From NCBI GenBank assembly GCA_020353515.1, contig CP070695.1:633722-697721 (forward strand): 64,000 nucleotides of DNA. Direction: 5' to 3'. Source of the DNA: Candidatus Heimdallarchaeota archaeon (GTDB taxonomy: Archaea > Asgardarchaeota > Heimdallarchaeia > Hodarchaeales > Hodarchaeaceae). The notes under the pieces were generated by a model that saw only the letters and a program-made list of their open reading frames with translations, was not told the DNA's origin and did not search any database. How positions within the stretch are numbered: position 1 is the stretch's first letter; each line of letters opens with the position of its first letter. The translations under genes were made by a program, and so were the position numbers. This document shows positions 1 through 10,097 of the stretch, in pieces.

Positions 1-50
1 CCCAAATCAGTCATAAGAGTAAATACATCGTCTGAAGATGAATTAGTCAT
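1..50 (-). CDS. Start of an unidentified gene running off the left edge
   Basis: An ATG on the minus strand at position 50 opens a frame that stays open to the window edge, giving only about 16 residues that begin MTNSSSDDVF. A GGAG Shine-Dalgarno sequence (reverse complement of 59-62) sits 8 nt upstream, which is good spacing. It lies 120 nt downstream of the HAD gene on the same strand, so it could be its operon partner. Too little protein is present to name a family. Confidence 0.45.
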   Translation of the reverse strand, partial: MTNSSSDDVFTLMTDL

Positions 51-169
51 TTTTAGAACTCCAAAGATATGAATAAGATGTTACCTATTTTTTCCTTTAA
101 TTTCTATGCGTTTGAGAGCTTGAATAATTATTCTTTGGTTAGATAATTTGATAGAAATTCAAAGTGAAA

Positions 170-907
170 TTAAGAACTCAGGGGAATGTTCATATTTTTA
201 CTCATGATCCAACCAATTGCATGGTCTAAGGAATCAAAGATGATAGTAGGTTGACAATATTGCTGGAACGTTGTTTTATTAAGCAAACCTGTAGTCAATC
301 CAATAGTAGTTGTTCCAGCATTATTTCCTGCAATTATATCGATAGGCATATCTCCAATAAAATATCCCTTTGATGGATGAATTGAACAATTTTCAAGAGC
401 TAGTAAGAGACCCTCAGGATCTGGTTTTGCTCGCTTAACATCATCACGTGAAATCAATCCTTTAGGATTAAAAAACTGAATAATATTATGTTTTCTTAAA
501 CTCTCTTTTAGTTGTTTTCGTGAAGCCATTGTATATATTCCAAGTTGAAATCCAGCGTCATGAAGCAGAGTTAGTGATTTTATCGTATCTGGAAATAATG
601 GTGCCGAATGGTACACCCTTCTCGCTTTTGAAGCACATTCATAAGTGAAACCAATCGCTTTAAGTCTCGAAAGCCCAAACTTCCTACCAATTTTCCAAAA
701 CAAGTTAAAAACAAGTTTGATACCTTGTCCTGAGGGGGGCGTTTGATAATCTTTTAATAATTCACTACCAACTTGTTTTAAGGATTCTTCCGAAACCTCA
801 ATATTTCTTTGTTCAAGATTATGAACAACCAATGCATAAAAACTCCTCATCGAATCGATTAATGTTCCGTCCAAATCAAAAAATACTCCCATGCCGTCAA
901 ATGTCAT
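170..907 (-). CDS. HAD-superfamily hydrolase, phosphoglycolate phosphatase-like
   Basis: This is a 245-residue haloacid-dehalogenase hydrolase, most likely a small-molecule phosphatase. Motif I is DLDGT at residues 11-15 with both catalytic Asp residues. A Thr/Ser-bearing motif II (YTMAS) is in the middle, the motif III Lys lies in RAKPDPEG, and motif IV is GDMPID near residue 186. The helical region between motif I and motif II is a subfamily I cap, as in the Gph/PGP group. Substrate cannot be read from sequence. The ATG at 907 has only a weak RBS; an internal Met at codon 6, just before the HAD core, is an alternative start. Confidence 0.85.
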   Translation of the reverse strand: MTFDGMGVFFDLDGTLIDSMRSFYALVVHNLEQRNIEVSEESLKQVGSELLKDYQTPPSGQGIKLVFNLFWKIGRKFGLSRLKAIGFTYECASKARRVYHSAPLFPDTIKSLTLLHDAGFQLGIYTMASRKQLKESLRKHNIIQFFNPKGLISRDDVKRAKPDPEGLLLALENCSIHPSKGYFIGDMPIDIIAGNNAGTTTIGLTTGLLNKTTFQQYCQPTIIFDSLDHAIGWIMSKNMNIPLSS

Positions 908-953
908 GATAATTCCACTAATGCTGATTAAATGAGTTCCTATTTGTTAAAAC

Positions 954-963
954 ATATATATAG
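954..963 (-). promoter_or_regulatory. Candidate TATA box for the HAD gene; divergent intergenic region
   Basis: A TATATATA tract on the minus strand lies about 48 nt upstream of the HAD start. The rest of the 908-1239 gap is AT-rich and shows no gene. On the plus strand a TTTATAG element at 1164-1170 could serve the downstream coiled-coil gene, placing transcription start near 1193. Confidence 0.35.
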
Positions 964-1239
964 ACAAAATCTAGTATTTAATAAGTTGTATTGGGTTTTA
1001 GATCAACTATCAGGAGTTTTTTGGTATAATCTAATACACTTTTTGCAATATAAAACCGAGTAAATCAATTTTCCTTTCTCAAATACTTGATGACTTTTCC
1101 TGAAGCTTTTATTTGATTCAATCAAAGATAATTTATATTTGGTTTTTTTTCCTTATCATACGGTTTATAGGGCTTTTCTGCTTACATTCTCCCAAAAATA
1201 TTAATTACTGCTTATTTAATTCCTAATGGTGTGTTGTAT

Positions 1240-2196
1240 ATGGCCAAGGCCTTTGAAGTTCAAGACCTTAGGATTTTGAAAGATGAAATCATTCAACTCC
1301 GAAACCAGAAATCGCAATTACTAAGTAAGATTCGAAATCTGGAACGGGAACGAAATCAAAGTCGTGCGGAAAGAGATGAACTAAATACCATAGCTTCAGA
1401 AAATTTCGCTCAAGTGAGGGAACTTAAAGATCTACGAGATAAGAATAATCGTGCGATCCAAGAGCTAAAGATGGTTCGACGCAGTGTTCTTGAGGAAATG
1501 AAAGGGCTTATTGAGAAAGTTAAGTCATTACATGCTGAAATTAAATCAATGGACATTGATGAAAAGGAAATCAGACAATCAAAAAGTATTCGGAAGCGGA
1601 TTGACAAATTGGATTGGAAGATTCAAACAACTCCTTCCATGGGAATAGCAGAAGAAAGAATGTTAACAGAACAAGTTAATAGTCTGATGGAACAATTAGG
1701 GGGTATTTCTGTATCAGAAGAAAAATTAAAAGCACGAAAAGAGCTTAATCGTGAGATTGATAATCTCCGAGGATTTCTTGATCATAGCTGGAAGGATTTC
1801 TCTGAATTAGTCGAAAAATCACAAAAATCACATCAAGAATTAACCGAGCTATACGAAGGCGGAAAGAGAGCAAAAGATGAAGCTGATCGTAGGCATAAGG
1901 AATTCTTGGAAAAAGTAGAGGAAATTAGAGGACTGCGTGAAGAATTTCGAGCTGTAAACAAAGCTCTTCGGGAAAAGTCGAGTATCTTAAGAGAACAGAG
2001 TCGAATTCGTAAGGAGCGAGTTCAAATCGAAAGAGACAGAGCTACTGCTGAAATGCTTGAGGAACAAAGCGCTAAAATTCGTGAAAAATTAAGTCAGACA
2101 AAAAAGAAAACTCTTTCGATTGAAGAAATGAGAATTCTAATGACACAGAATCCTGATTTTCTTGAATCAAGTCCTGATAGAGAGGAAGAGGAGTAA
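1240..2196 (+). CDS. Archaeal coiled-coil protein, COG1340-like
   Basis: The protein is about 318 residues and almost entirely charged heptad-rich helix, predicted cytosolic, without signal peptide or membrane segment. The pattern, including LDWKIQTTP near the middle followed by a Glu-rich helix, resembles the uncharacterised archaeal coiled-coil family COG1340. The frame can open at a GTG at 1231, but GGTG at 1228-1231 is better placed as the Shine-Dalgarno for the ATG at 1240, so I prefer 1240. It ends in an acidic tail. No enzymatic motif is visible. It lies 120 nt upstream of the ArsR-grpE-dnaK-dnaJ run but has its own spacing, so co-regulation is not shown. Confidence 0.7.
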   Translation: MAKAFEVQDLRILKDEIIQLRNQKSQLLSKIRNLERERNQSRAERDELNTIASENFAQVRELKDLRDKNNRAIQELKMVRRSVLEEMKGLIEKVKSLHAEIKSMDIDEKEIRQSKSIRKRIDKLDWKIQTTPSMGIAEERMLTEQVNSLMEQLGGISVSEEKLKARKELNREIDNLRGFLDHSWKDFSELVEKSQKSHQELTELYEGGKRAKDEADRRHKEFLEKVEEIRGLREEFRAVNKALREKSSILREQSRIRKERVQIERDRATAEMLEEQSAKIREKLSQTKKKTLSIEEMRILMTQNPDFLESSPDREEEE

Positions 2197-2223
2197 TAAA
2201 TAATCATGTTAGCTAAGCCTATA

Positions 2224-2258
2224 ACTAGTCAGCTGAACTACTAGTAAGCTTTAAAATT
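2224..2258 (+). promoter_or_regulatory. Candidate promoter and operator of the chaperone operon
   Basis: Two copies of the palindrome ACTAGT (2224-2229 and 2240-2245, 16 bp centre to centre) lie immediately upstream of a TATA-like CTTTAAAATT at 2249-2258. Transcription would start near 2280, about 40 nt before the GTG of the ArsR-like regulator. The arrangement suggests an operator bound by a dimeric regulator, possibly autoregulation by that protein. A T-run at 2262-2270 could instead end the upstream transcript. Confidence 0.35.
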
Positions 2259-2318
2259 GATTAGTTTTTTTTGCTTCCCTGAACAAAACGGCTTAATTAT
2301 AAGGGAGTCTTACTTCCT

Positions 2319-3056
2319 GTGAACGAAAAAGAATTTTTTAACTTGATTGGTAACGAAACACGTCGAAATATCTTAAGATCTATTGCACATGAGCCAAAAT
2401 ATCTTTTTCAGCTTTCACAGGAACTCAATAAGACACAACAATCTCTTCAAAGACATCTCAACTGTCTAATGGATAAAGGCTGGATTATTCGTGAATCCGT
2501 TGAAGGTCCTTTTGGTCCTTCAAGGAAGATATATCGAATAGCAAAGAATCTTTCCGTTAGGATCACCTTAAGTCAACATTCTTTTGATTTTGATGTTTTT
2601 GAGATTTCAATCGGAAAATCTGCTAAGAAACAATCGTTTCCCTTAAAACGCGTCGAATCTTTAAGCAAAGATTTCTCATTAAATGTATTAGAAGCATTAG
2701 AAAAAAGAGACATTGATTTCGACGAAAAAATCAGTCGAATAGATTCTGTACTCGACCAACTTGGCTCCATTGAAAACTTTCTTCTTAGTAGGAAACTTTC
2801 TATTACAGGTGAATTAAACGAAACCATTTCTATGAAACTTGAAGGTGACGCACATAGGAAGGATAGAGAATTAGCTTATACTATTTTCTCTAAATCAGCT
2901 CCCATAACCATTGATTTAATCCAAAAAGAGGTCGAAACCGAGCGTCCCGAGCTTTTAGCATCATTAAAGAGATTATATGAGAAAAATTTGCTACCAGAGA
3001 AAGGTATTCATTTGATGAACAAGTTAGAGTTAACATTGAAAGCAAACCAAGAGTGA
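2319..3056 (+). CDS. ArsR-type winged-helix regulator, candidate heat-shock regulator
   Basis: Residues 1-85 form an ArsR-like winged helix: NETRRNILRSIA, then a recognition-helix region TQQSLQRHLNCL and a wing ending in KIYRI. The remaining 160 residues are a helical domain with no motif I recognise; a second winged-helix-like stretch may lie near residues 180-240. The GTG start has AAGGGAG about 10 nt upstream. It ends 10 nt before grpE and is followed by dnaK and dnaJ, so it very probably heads the chaperone operon. By analogy with archaeal heat-shock repressors such as Phr (also ArsR-like), I infer that it controls this operon. Confidence 0.8.
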   Translation: MNEKEFFNLIGNETRRNILRSIAHEPKYLFQLSQELNKTQQSLQRHLNCLMDKGWIIRESVEGPFGPSRKIYRIAKNLSVRITLSQHSFDFDVFEISIGKSAKKQSFPLKRVESLSKDFSLNVLEALEKRDIDFDEKISRIDSVLDQLGSIENFLLSRKLSITGELNETISMKLEGDAHRKDRELAYTIFSKSAPITIDLIQKEVETERPELLASLKRLYEKNLLPEKGIHLMNKLELTLKANQE

Positions 3057-3066
3057 GGTATCTGTA

Positions 3067-3720
3067 ATGAATCAGAAATCCCCTTCAAACTCCAATGAGA
3101 ACGAAGAAGAAATCATTGATATTGATTATCAGATTGAAAAAGCTGATGTTGAAACTCCTCAGAAAGCTGAGAATAATGAAGAAACAGTTTCAAGTTTAAC
3201 AGAAGGATCTGCAAATAAAGAGCTATTTGAAGAATTAGAACGGATTTACAAAGAACTTGAAGAGAAAGATGAGCTCTATGACAAAGCCCAACAAAATTAT
3301 ATGCGAGCTTTAGCTGATTACGAGAACTTGGAAAAACGGACACGAATGGAACGAGCTGAAATCGTGAAGCAAGCTAATGAAAAGCTTTTACTGAAGCTTG
3401 TAGACCTTGCTGACAGTTTTGAAAAAGCAGAAGCAGAATTATCTGCAAATAAGTCTGAAACTCTCGACTCAATAGTTGAAGGGTTTCAAGCGGTTCACAA
3501 ACAGTTTAAAGGTATCTTAAAAAATGAGGGGGTTGAAAGAATTCCAGCTATTGGGGAGAAATTTGATCCAAACTTCCATGAAGTAGTATTTGTGAAACCT
3601 GATTCAAACACTGAAGATGATATTATTCTAGAGGAAGTTCAAATTGGATATTTATTGAATTCTAAAGTATTACGTCCTACAAAAGTTGTCGTTGCTAAAA
3701 CAAAGACAGAAGGTGAATAA
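3067..3720 (+). CDS. grpE: GrpE nucleotide-exchange factor
   Basis: GrpE releases ADP from DnaK. The 217-residue protein has the usual layout: an acidic disordered N-terminus, a long coiled coil containing the [15 protein letters not shown] signature, and a C-terminal beta domain with FDPNFHEVV and the VLRPTKVVV ending. It lies between the ArsR-like regulator (10 nt upstream) and dnaK, whose Shine-Dalgarno sits inside the grpE 3' end. Its N-terminus carries IIDIDYQIE, strikingly like the DnaK C-terminal tail VVDVDYEIV encoded by the next gene. Confidence 0.95.
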   Translation: MNQKSPSNSNENEEEIIDIDYQIEKADVETPQKAENNEETVSSLTEGSANKELFEELERIYKELEEKDELYDKAQQNYMRALADYENLEKRTRMERAEIVKQANEKLLLKLVDLADSFEKAEAELSANKSETLDSIVEGFQAVHKQFKGILKNEGVERIPAIGEKFDPNFHEVVFVKPDSNTEDDIILEEVQIGYLLNSKVLRPTKVVVAKTKTEGE

Positions 3721-3724
3721 TAAA

Positions 3725-5578
3725 ATGACAAAACCAATTGGTATAGATTTAGGAACAACATTTTCTGCTATTGCTACTATAGAAGGCGGAAAAGCGAAAA
3801 TTATTCCAAATGCAGAAGGTCAGAGGATCACTCCTTCAGTAGTCACGATTACAAAGGAGGGGGAACGAGTAGTAGGGTTATTGGCTCGAAGACAGGCTGT
3901 ATCGAATCCTGAACGCACTGTAAGATCCATAAAGAGAGAAATGGGTACTACCTACACGGTGACTATTGATGGAAAGATCTACAAGCCACCTGAGATTAGT
4001 GCTATGATCCTTCAGAAGCTTAAACGAGACGCTGAAGCGTACTTAGGTGAATCCATTAAACAAGCTGTTATTACAGTCCCAGCGTACTTTTCTGACTCTC
4101 AAAGACAGGCAACTAAGGATGCTGGACAAATAGCAGGATTGGAAGTATTACGGATTATCAATGAACCGACAAGTGCCTCATTGTCTTATGGAATTGATAA
4201 AGAGGAAGAACAAACTGTTTTAGTCTTTGATTTGGGAGGAGGTACATTTGATGTTTCGATTCTGGAATTGTCAGAAGGTGTTTTCGAAGTTAAAGCAACT
4301 TCAGGAAATAATCGATTAGGTGGGGATGATTTTGACCAAAGAATTATGGATTGGATGATTGAAGAGTTTAAGCAACAAACTGGATTAGATATCTCAAATG
4401 ATCCGATGGCAATGCAACGCTTGAAAGATGCAGCTGAACAGGCAAAAATTGAACTCTCACAAAAAACATCTGCTGACATTAACTTACCATATATTTATGC
4501 GGATAATACTGGACCAAAACATCTAAACCTTTCACTATCACGGTCAAAATTCGAGATAATGATAGCTGATCTGATCGAAGCTGCTATGGGTCCTACTCGT
4601 CAAGCAATGGCAGATTCAAAACTACAACCTTCTCAAATTGATAAAATTTTACTAGTTGGTGGTTCAACTAGAGTACCAGCTGTTCAATCTGCACTGAAAT
4701 CTTACTTCAACAAAGAATTAACCAAAGAGATTAATCCTGATGAGTGCGTTGCTTTAGGTGCTGCTGTACAGGCTGGCATCTTGATGGGAGAAATAAAAGA
4801 TGTGTTGTTACTTGATGTTACTCCTTTATCACTCGGTATAGAAACGTTAGGTAGGGTATTTACAAAATTAATCGAAAGAAATACTACTATTCCCACTAAA
4901 AAGAGCCAAATATTCTCTACAGCCGCAGATAATCAACCATCCGTCGAAGTTCATGTACTACAAGGTGAGCGGAAGATGGCAACAGATAATATAACTCTTG
5001 GCCGATTTCAATTAATTGGTATTCCTCCTGCTCCCCGAGGAGTTCCACAAATAGAAGTAACTTTTGATATCGACGCAAATGGAATTGTTAATGTCTCTGC
5101 AAAAGATCTTGGAACTGGAAATGAACAAAAAATAACTATAAAGAGCGAAAGTGGGCTTACAGAGAATGATTTCGAACGGATGGTTCAAGAGGCCACACAA
5201 TATGAAGAAGAAGATGCAAAACGTCTTGAAGAAGCAGAAACAAGAAACAAGGCTGATTCGTTGGTTTATCAATCAGAGAAGCTCATAAAAGATTTAGGTG
5301 AACAAGTTGACGCTGATTTACGCTCAAGAGCTGAAAAACAGATTGAAGCGGTAAAAAATGCATTAACTGCAAACAATATTCCAGAGATTAATAAAGAAAG
5401 TGAAGAATTAGAGAAAGTTACACATGAACTCGCTCAAAAATTATATGCCCAGCAAGCAGCTCAACAGGCTCAAGCACAAGCTCAACAGGCTGGTGCATCT
5501 GGTTTTCAAGGAGCACCAGGCGGAACAGATGAATCTGAAGTTGTCGATGTTGATTATGAAATAGTGGATGATGAGTAA
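3725..5578 (+). CDS. dnaK: Hsp70 chaperone DnaK
   Basis: This ATP-dependent chaperone is 617 residues, normal for the family. The ATPase domain opens with [10 protein letters not shown] and contains DLGGGTFD and GGSTRVP; the interdomain linker [13 protein letters not shown] is followed by the substrate domain, a helical lid, a Gln/Ala-rich tail and an acidic [11 protein letters not shown] end. The frame is open upstream to 3686, but the ATG at 3725, preceded by AGGTGA at 3711-3716, gives the correct N-terminus. It is cotranscribed with grpE and dnaJ. The DnaK system in archaea is generally of bacterial origin. Confidence 0.97.
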   Translation: MTKPIGIDLGTTFSAIATIEGGKAKIIPNAEGQRITPSVVTITKEGERVVGLLARRQAVSNPERTVRSIKREMGTTYTVTIDGKIYKPPEISAMILQKLKRDAEAYLGESIKQAVITVPAYFSDSQRQATKDAGQIAGLEVLRIINEPTSASLSYGIDKEEEQTVLVFDLGGGTFDVSILELSEGVFEVKATSGNNRLGGDDFDQRIMDWMIEEFKQQTGLDISNDPMAMQRLKDAAEQAKIELSQKTSADINLPYIYADNTGPKHLNLSLSRSKFEIMIADLIEAAMGPTRQAMADSKLQPSQIDKILLVGGSTRVPAVQSALKSYFNKELTKEINPDECVALGAAVQAGILMGEIKDVLLLDVTPLSLGIETLGRVFTKLIERNTTIPTKKSQIFSTAADNQPSVEVHVLQGERKMATDNITLGRFQLIGIPPAPRGVPQIEVTFDIDANGIVNVSAKDLGTGNEQKITIKSESGLTENDFERMVQEATQYEEEDAKRLEEAETRNKADSLVYQSEKLIKDLGEQVDADLRSRAEKQIEAVKNALTANNIPEINKESEELEKVTHELAQKLYAQQAAQQAQAQAQQAGASGFQGAPGGTDESEVVDVDYEIVDDE

Positions 5579-5617
5579 GCGTAGAATTCAGAAATTGCTG
5601 ATCAGAGTAAGGTGACT

Positions 5618-6772
5618 GTGCTGAGTGAGAAGAAAAAAAGAGATTATTACGAAGTTTTAGGAGTCTCAAGGGACGCTGATCTAAAGACCATAAAAAAGGA
5701 ATTTCGTAAGCTGGCCAGAAAATATCATCCTGACATGAAACCCGATGATCCTGATGCTGAAGAAAAATTCAAAGAAGTAGCAGAAGCTTTTGAGGTTCTT
5801 TCAGACAACGAAAAACGTGCTACTTATGATCGCTTTGGTCATGCTGGATTATCAGGGACTCCCTTTAGAGATTTTTCAGGAATTAGTTTTGAGGATCTCT
5901 TTGGTGGCTTTGGCATTTTCGAAGATTTATTTAGTGCATTTGGAGGAGGTTCTCGTGCTAGAACATCTCGTCCTAGAGTAAGACGAGGACTAGATGTAAG
6001 GTTAAATCTGGAAATGTCTTTTGATGAAGCAATGACTGGATTAAAAAAGAAAATTAAAGTACCTAATTGGGCACAATGTCCAAGCTGTCATGGTACTAAA
6101 GTAAAAGGCGGAAAATCGCAAATAGAGTGTAATACGTGTCAGGGAACTGGAGAAATCCGTAGAATTCAACGCTCGGCATTTGGCCAGATTGTAAATATAT
6201 CTACATGTCCGATATGTCACGGAGAAGGTAAAAATGTTCCCAAAGGTGCCGAATGCCAAACTTGTGATGGTATCGGCAAGGTAAAGCAATTTCGAACCGT
6301 TTCTGCTGATATTCCTCCAGGGGTTGATAGTGGGATGCGGGTTGTAATTCAAGGAGAGGGTAGACCAGGAGAATTAGGAGGACCGCCAGGCGATCTTTTC
6401 CTTGTCATTTCAGTAGATGAACATCCATTCTTCCATAGAAACGGTTCTGATATACTTATGGAATATCCTATCAGTTTTATAGAAGCAATTTTAGGTACAA
6501 AGCTTGAAGTTCCAACCATAAATGGAAAAGAAACGATTAAAATTGATCCTGGAACAGAACATGGAAAAATTATTACACTTCGTAATAAAGGTGCTCCATA
6601 CCCAAATAGTTCCCAAAGAGGAGACATGCATGTTGGAATTGTTGTGAAACTTCCTAAGAAATTGAATAAAACGTCTAAAAAAGCAATCAGGGAACTTGAT
6701 AAGTTAATAGATAAGCAATATGTTTTTGAGGGAAATGATGAGCTTCTAAAAATCTTATCTTCATTGAAATAA
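5618..6772 (+). CDS. dnaJ: Type I Hsp40 co-chaperone DnaJ
   Basis: The protein stimulates DnaK ATP hydrolysis and delivers clients. It has an N-terminal J domain with HPD (YHPDMKP), a Gly/Phe-rich linker, a zinc domain with four CxxCxGxG-type repeats (CPSCHG, CNTCQG, CPICHG, CQTCDG) and the C-terminal client-binding domains, about 385 residues in all. The frame opens at GTG 5612, but AAGGTGA at 5609-5615 overlaps that codon, so GTG 5618 or the adjacent CTG is a likelier start. It follows dnaK by 33-39 nt and completes the chaperone operon. Confidence 0.95.
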   Translation: MLSEKKKRDYYEVLGVSRDADLKTIKKEFRKLARKYHPDMKPDDPDAEEKFKEVAEAFEVLSDNEKRATYDRFGHAGLSGTPFRDFSGISFEDLFGGFGIFEDLFSAFGGGSRARTSRPRVRRGLDVRLNLEMSFDEAMTGLKKKIKVPNWAQCPSCHGTKVKGGKSQIECNTCQGTGEIRRIQRSAFGQIVNISTCPICHGEGKNVPKGAECQTCDGIGKVKQFRTVSADIPPGVDSGMRVVIQGEGRPGELGGPPGDLFLVISVDEHPFFHRNGSDILMEYPISFIEAILGTKLEVPTINGKETIKIDPGTEHGKIITLRNKGAPYPNSSQRGDMHVGIVVKLPKKLNKTSKKAIRELDKLIDKQYVFEGNDELLKILSSLK

Positions 6773-6778
6773 AGGCGT

Positions 6779-7876
6779 TTACTCATTTAAAGGATCAAGT
6801 CGTCGTAATCGTGACAGATTTCTTGATCGAAAAGTTTCAATTGGAGTTTCTACAAGAACTTTCCATTTACAAAAACAGCTACATAATTTTGAGGGATCAT
6901 CATTTACTTCTTCTTTCTCAGTGATCTTGTTAATTAGGTCAAGTACAGTTTTATCACATTTTCCGCAATTGTGAGTTCCTCTTAACTTCCCTCCTGCAGT
7001 TGGTTCGCAAAGAATCTCGATGTTCGGAAATTCTTCGCGAATTGTTTTCACAATATATAACACAGACCATATCCAAGGAGGCTGATAACGGTCTTGTTTG
7101 TGTAAGTGGCTCACTAGTGTTCCATTTTGGATATTGCACGGATTAAATGAAATTACGTCAGTTCCAATATCTATTGCGTCCCGAGCTGTCTTTATTGCAT
7201 CAACTATTGCTTCATTTTCAGTTAAAAATGGTGGTTTTACAAAAACATAACTTTTAAGTCGAATATTCAGTGAGCGAATTATTTGTACACTCTTCTTATA
7301 TTCTTTAATAGAGAATCCTTTATTCATACAATCTTTTAGAATAGCGTTGTTAGAACTCTCAATTCCTATCCCGATTTCTAGCTGAATAGGTTCTAATATC
7401 TTTTTAGCTTCTTTAATAATTTTAACTTGATTTATGAGAAATTCTGGCCTGTTTTCAACACTTAATTTATAGATATCAGGATTTTTCTGGATTTTTTCAA
7501 GAATTTTTATTCGTAAGTTTTTTGGCACATCATTTTCGTCAAAAAAACTACCAGAGTTATACAGCTTAAACTCAATGGGTTTAACAGAATCAACTCGACT
7601 TAGAGTAAGATCTATCTCTTTAAGAATTCTTTCTTCTGGAATAGGTCGCTCATGGGAAGAATCATTTATATAACCACAAACAGAACATCCTCCAGATTCC
7701 GAAAAAGCCCAGCTACATCCTCGTGTTGGAACTACCATTACAATAACAATATCTTGCCTAGTTTCTGTAATAGAACTCCATAATTTCGGTTTAAAATCCA
7801 GGGGACGATTTTCAAGAAATTCCTGTCGGATTTCAAAAATTTTTGAAGCTAACAAGAAGTTCTTTTGTAAAGGCAC
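6779..7876 (-). CDS. Archaeosine synthase radical SAM subunit RaSEA
   Basis: This is a 365-residue radical SAM protein. Its cluster cysteines are C54, C64 and C67 in GCSWAFSESGGCSVCGY, the atypical spacing seen in the COG1244/RaSEA family, and a Cys-rich C-terminus (CSCFCKW) follows. RaSEA works with ArcS to convert preQ0-lysine at position 15 of tRNA into archaeosine. The GTG start at 7876 lies one base beyond the ArcS stop codon, with a GAGGT Shine-Dalgarno inside the ArcS end, so the two genes are translationally coupled. That pairing strongly supports the assignment. It converges on dnaJ, 6 nt away. Confidence 0.88.
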   Translation of the reverse strand: MPLQKNFLLASKIFEIRQEFLENRPLDFKPKLWSSITETRQDIVIVMVVPTRGCSWAFSESGGCSVCGYINDSSHERPIPEERILKEIDLTLSRVDSVKPIEFKLYNSGSFFDENDVPKNLRIKILEKIQKNPDIYKLSVENRPEFLINQVKIIKEAKKILEPIQLEIGIGIESSNNAILKDCMNKGFSIKEYKKSVQIIRSLNIRLKSYVFVKPPFLTENEAIVDAIKTARDAIDIGTDVISFNPCNIQNGTLVSHLHKQDRYQPPWIWSVLYIVKTIREEFPNIEILCEPTAGGKLRGTHNCGKCDKTVLDLINKITEKEEVNDDPSKLCSCFCKWKVLVETPIETFRSRNLSRLRRLDPLNE

Positions 7877-7877
7877 A

Positions 7878-9806
7878 CTACCTCACCTTTTGCCGAATAC
7901 TTATCCCCTTTCCATATTTCATTTTGACTAAAAGTTCCCCAGAAAGACGTGAGACTCCGACTGCTAATAGATCCCCATTTTCATTAATAATCAGAACTTC
8001 ATCATTCGGACGAATCTCAGAATCTGCCTTAATTATGGCTTTCGCGAAGATAGTAGAACCTTTAATCTTTTGACCATCAAAAGTAACCACATTACGAGTA
8101 TGGTTTAACAAAAGTCTCCCCGCTGAAAGAGATAAAGTCAAGTACCCTGTTTCAGGACGGAATGTGAGGAGGTGCTCCCCATTAAGCTGTACTCGCAACC
8201 CAAGCTCCTTTCGACCTTTAATTCTAACATTATTTGGAATTAAAAATGACCCACACCCCTTTCCAAATTGGAAATCCGCGATTGTTCTTAGAAATGTGAG
8301 CTGAGTGGCGATTTTAGGTGTAATAGAAATGTTTAGAAATGCTTCTTTAAGAAGGATTGAAAATTCATTCAATGCATCCTTTGAGGTTAATGATTTCGTG
8401 TTTTGATTGAGAATTAGAATTGGACGATTCTTTTGTCTACAAATTGCCTCTAATATTTCTCGTTCTGCTCCTTTAACATAACCTACGAGAGGAATTGACG
8501 GTTTAATTTTTGTTAGAAAGCCTATTAGATCTAGGGTTAGGTGATTTCTTTCAATCTGACTCCATTCACCTGTTACTGGAATATCATAATGAGCTGCTGG
8601 AAAGGAATACTCTAGATTTCGGGGTACTACTCCTAAGGGGCTAGTTAGAATAATTTCTTCAATTGAATGTCGTTTCCCCTTCAAGCTTTGACGAATGACT
8701 TTTCGAAAGAGGTTATGTGACCTTGATTGTGAATATGGCTTTTTCGCTGAACAGGGGAGAAAAATAAAGCCAGTTATAAGAGTGGACGGATGATAACGAG
8801 CTTTGATTCGTTCTCGAAAACGTTTTACTTCTGGACGGTTGAAATCCGTTTCATCAGTACAATTAAGTGTATGAGAATAGAGGGGAGTTCCCTCTTCTAG
8901 GGGAAGTTGAGAGTCACTGATTCTCAATAAAGCCTTTAAAGGAGGATAAGAATTTGCATAAATCCTGGTTAAATCCCTCAACTTTGATGAGGCTAGAGCT
9001 TTTCTTGTAAGTTGGAGAACATCAATAAATGATCTATTGGTAGTTTCTTGCTCAAGGATTGGAGTTGATTGTTTCGCAGGGTTCGTCTTATTCATCTCTG
9101 GAAAAAATAAATCAAGAAGATCGACTCCAAGGTAAACTAAAATCGGGATATAGCTTGAAGGAATTGCAGGAGCATATAACATCTTATTAGGGGATATCCA
9201 AGATCTAATTTGGATTAAATATTTTATTAGAAGTGATGGGTGTGTTAATAAAGATGAAATATCTCCTAAACACACTGCAGCAATTTTGGTAGACTTTATA
9301 CGAGGGAGTTTAATTTTAAGCTTTTCTGGTATTAGAGGAATGTTCAGTACAAATTTCATCTGATCATTTAACTTTGGTTCATCTATTTCATTGATTTTTT
9401 TCAAGTATTTTTCATATCGATCTAAGTGAATTGTGGGCAGATCCCAAGGAAGAAGGTGAAAGGAAATTCCTTGAATAGAAATTTTACTAATATCAATGGG
9501 AAACAAATCATCAAAACAGGTAATGTCCTCTAAAGACTTTCCTTGCATTTGTAAAGAAGGATAAGTAAAACAGGATGGGGTGAAAGAAAAATTTCTGTCT
9601 TCTTCTGTTTTAAGAAAACTAGATCTGGAACCTGGTTGAATTTCATTTATTTGACACTTAACGGAGGTTGGTAAAGAAAAGAATTGAGAATGGGAAGAAT
9701 CATCAAAAAAACATGGGTTCACTATATTTGGTGTGATAAACCCCTCTTTTCCGAAAGCACGCCCTATTCGTCCCCATCCTTCGCATTTCTCAATTTCAAA
9801 TGCCAT
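7878..9806 (-). CDS. arcS: Archaeosine synthase ArcS (TgtA2 type) with PUA domain
   Basis: ArcS modifies preQ0 at position 15 of archaeal tRNA by lysine addition. The 642-residue protein has a TGT-like N-terminal domain, the ArcS hallmark PCSAKKPY at residues 351-358 followed by Ser and His, and a C-terminal PUA RNA-binding domain from about residue 570. The Tgt-type catalytic and zinc Cys residues are absent, as expected for ArcS rather than TgtA. It is the first gene of a two-gene operon with RaSEA. A TATA-like TTTATA on the minus strand near 9875 could be its promoter. Confidence 0.9.
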   Translation of the reverse strand: MAFEIEKCEGWGRIGRAFGKEGFITPNIVNPCFFDDSSHSQFFSLPTSVKCQINEIQPGSRSSFLKTEEDRNFSFTPSCFTYPSLQMQGKSLEDITCFDDLFPIDISKISIQGISFHLLPWDLPTIHLDRYEKYLKKINEIDEPKLNDQMKFVLNIPLIPEKLKIKLPRIKSTKIAAVCLGDISSLLTHPSLLIKYLIQIRSWISPNKMLYAPAIPSSYIPILVYLGVDLLDLFFPEMNKTNPAKQSTPILEQETTNRSFIDVLQLTRKALASSKLRDLTRIYANSYPPLKALLRISDSQLPLEEGTPLYSHTLNCTDETDFNRPEVKRFRERIKARYHPSTLITGFIFLPCSAKKPYSQSRSHNLFRKVIRQSLKGKRHSIEEIILTSPLGVVPRNLEYSFPAAHYDIPVTGEWSQIERNHLTLDLIGFLTKIKPSIPLVGYVKGAEREILEAICRQKNRPILILNQNTKSLTSKDALNEFSILLKEAFLNISITPKIATQLTFLRTIADFQFGKGCGSFLIPNNVRIKGRKELGLRVQLNGEHLLTFRPETGYLTLSLSAGRLLLNHTRNVVTFDGQKIKGSTIFAKAIIKADSEIRPNDEVLIINENGDLLAVGVSRLSGELLVKMKYGKGISIRQKVR

Positions 9807-10030
9807 AATAGCCTACCATATGTATTAAAGAAGAAGAGAATTACTTTATGAATCCTACTATACTTGTAATGCGTATAAATGCAGAGAAACAATTCCGGTA
9901 AAAAATCAATTTTATACTATGATAGACTTTTCTCATATTCCAGTCAAATTGAATTTTGGTCTCTTTAACTGCTTTATTAATACTATATTTTAATGATAGA
10001 AAGCTGGTGTTTGATGTAAAAGATTAATGA

Positions 10031-10040
10031 TTATATAAAG
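10031..10040 (+). promoter_or_regulatory. TATA box for the FtsZ-fold gene
   Basis: TTATATAAAG is a strong archaeal TATA box. It predicts transcription start near 10060, about 40 nt before the ATG at 10098. The surrounding region 9807-10097 is AT-rich and holds no other gene that I can see. Confidence 0.5.
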
Positions 10041-10097
10041 TCGTTTAATTTATTTATAACAGCCCATCTACTATTGAAAACAATTAGAAAGGAAAGT

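Noticed and set aside
5418..6352. Antisense open frames over dnaK and dnaJ
   Set aside because: They mirror the coding frames of highly conserved chaperone genes and have no features of their own.
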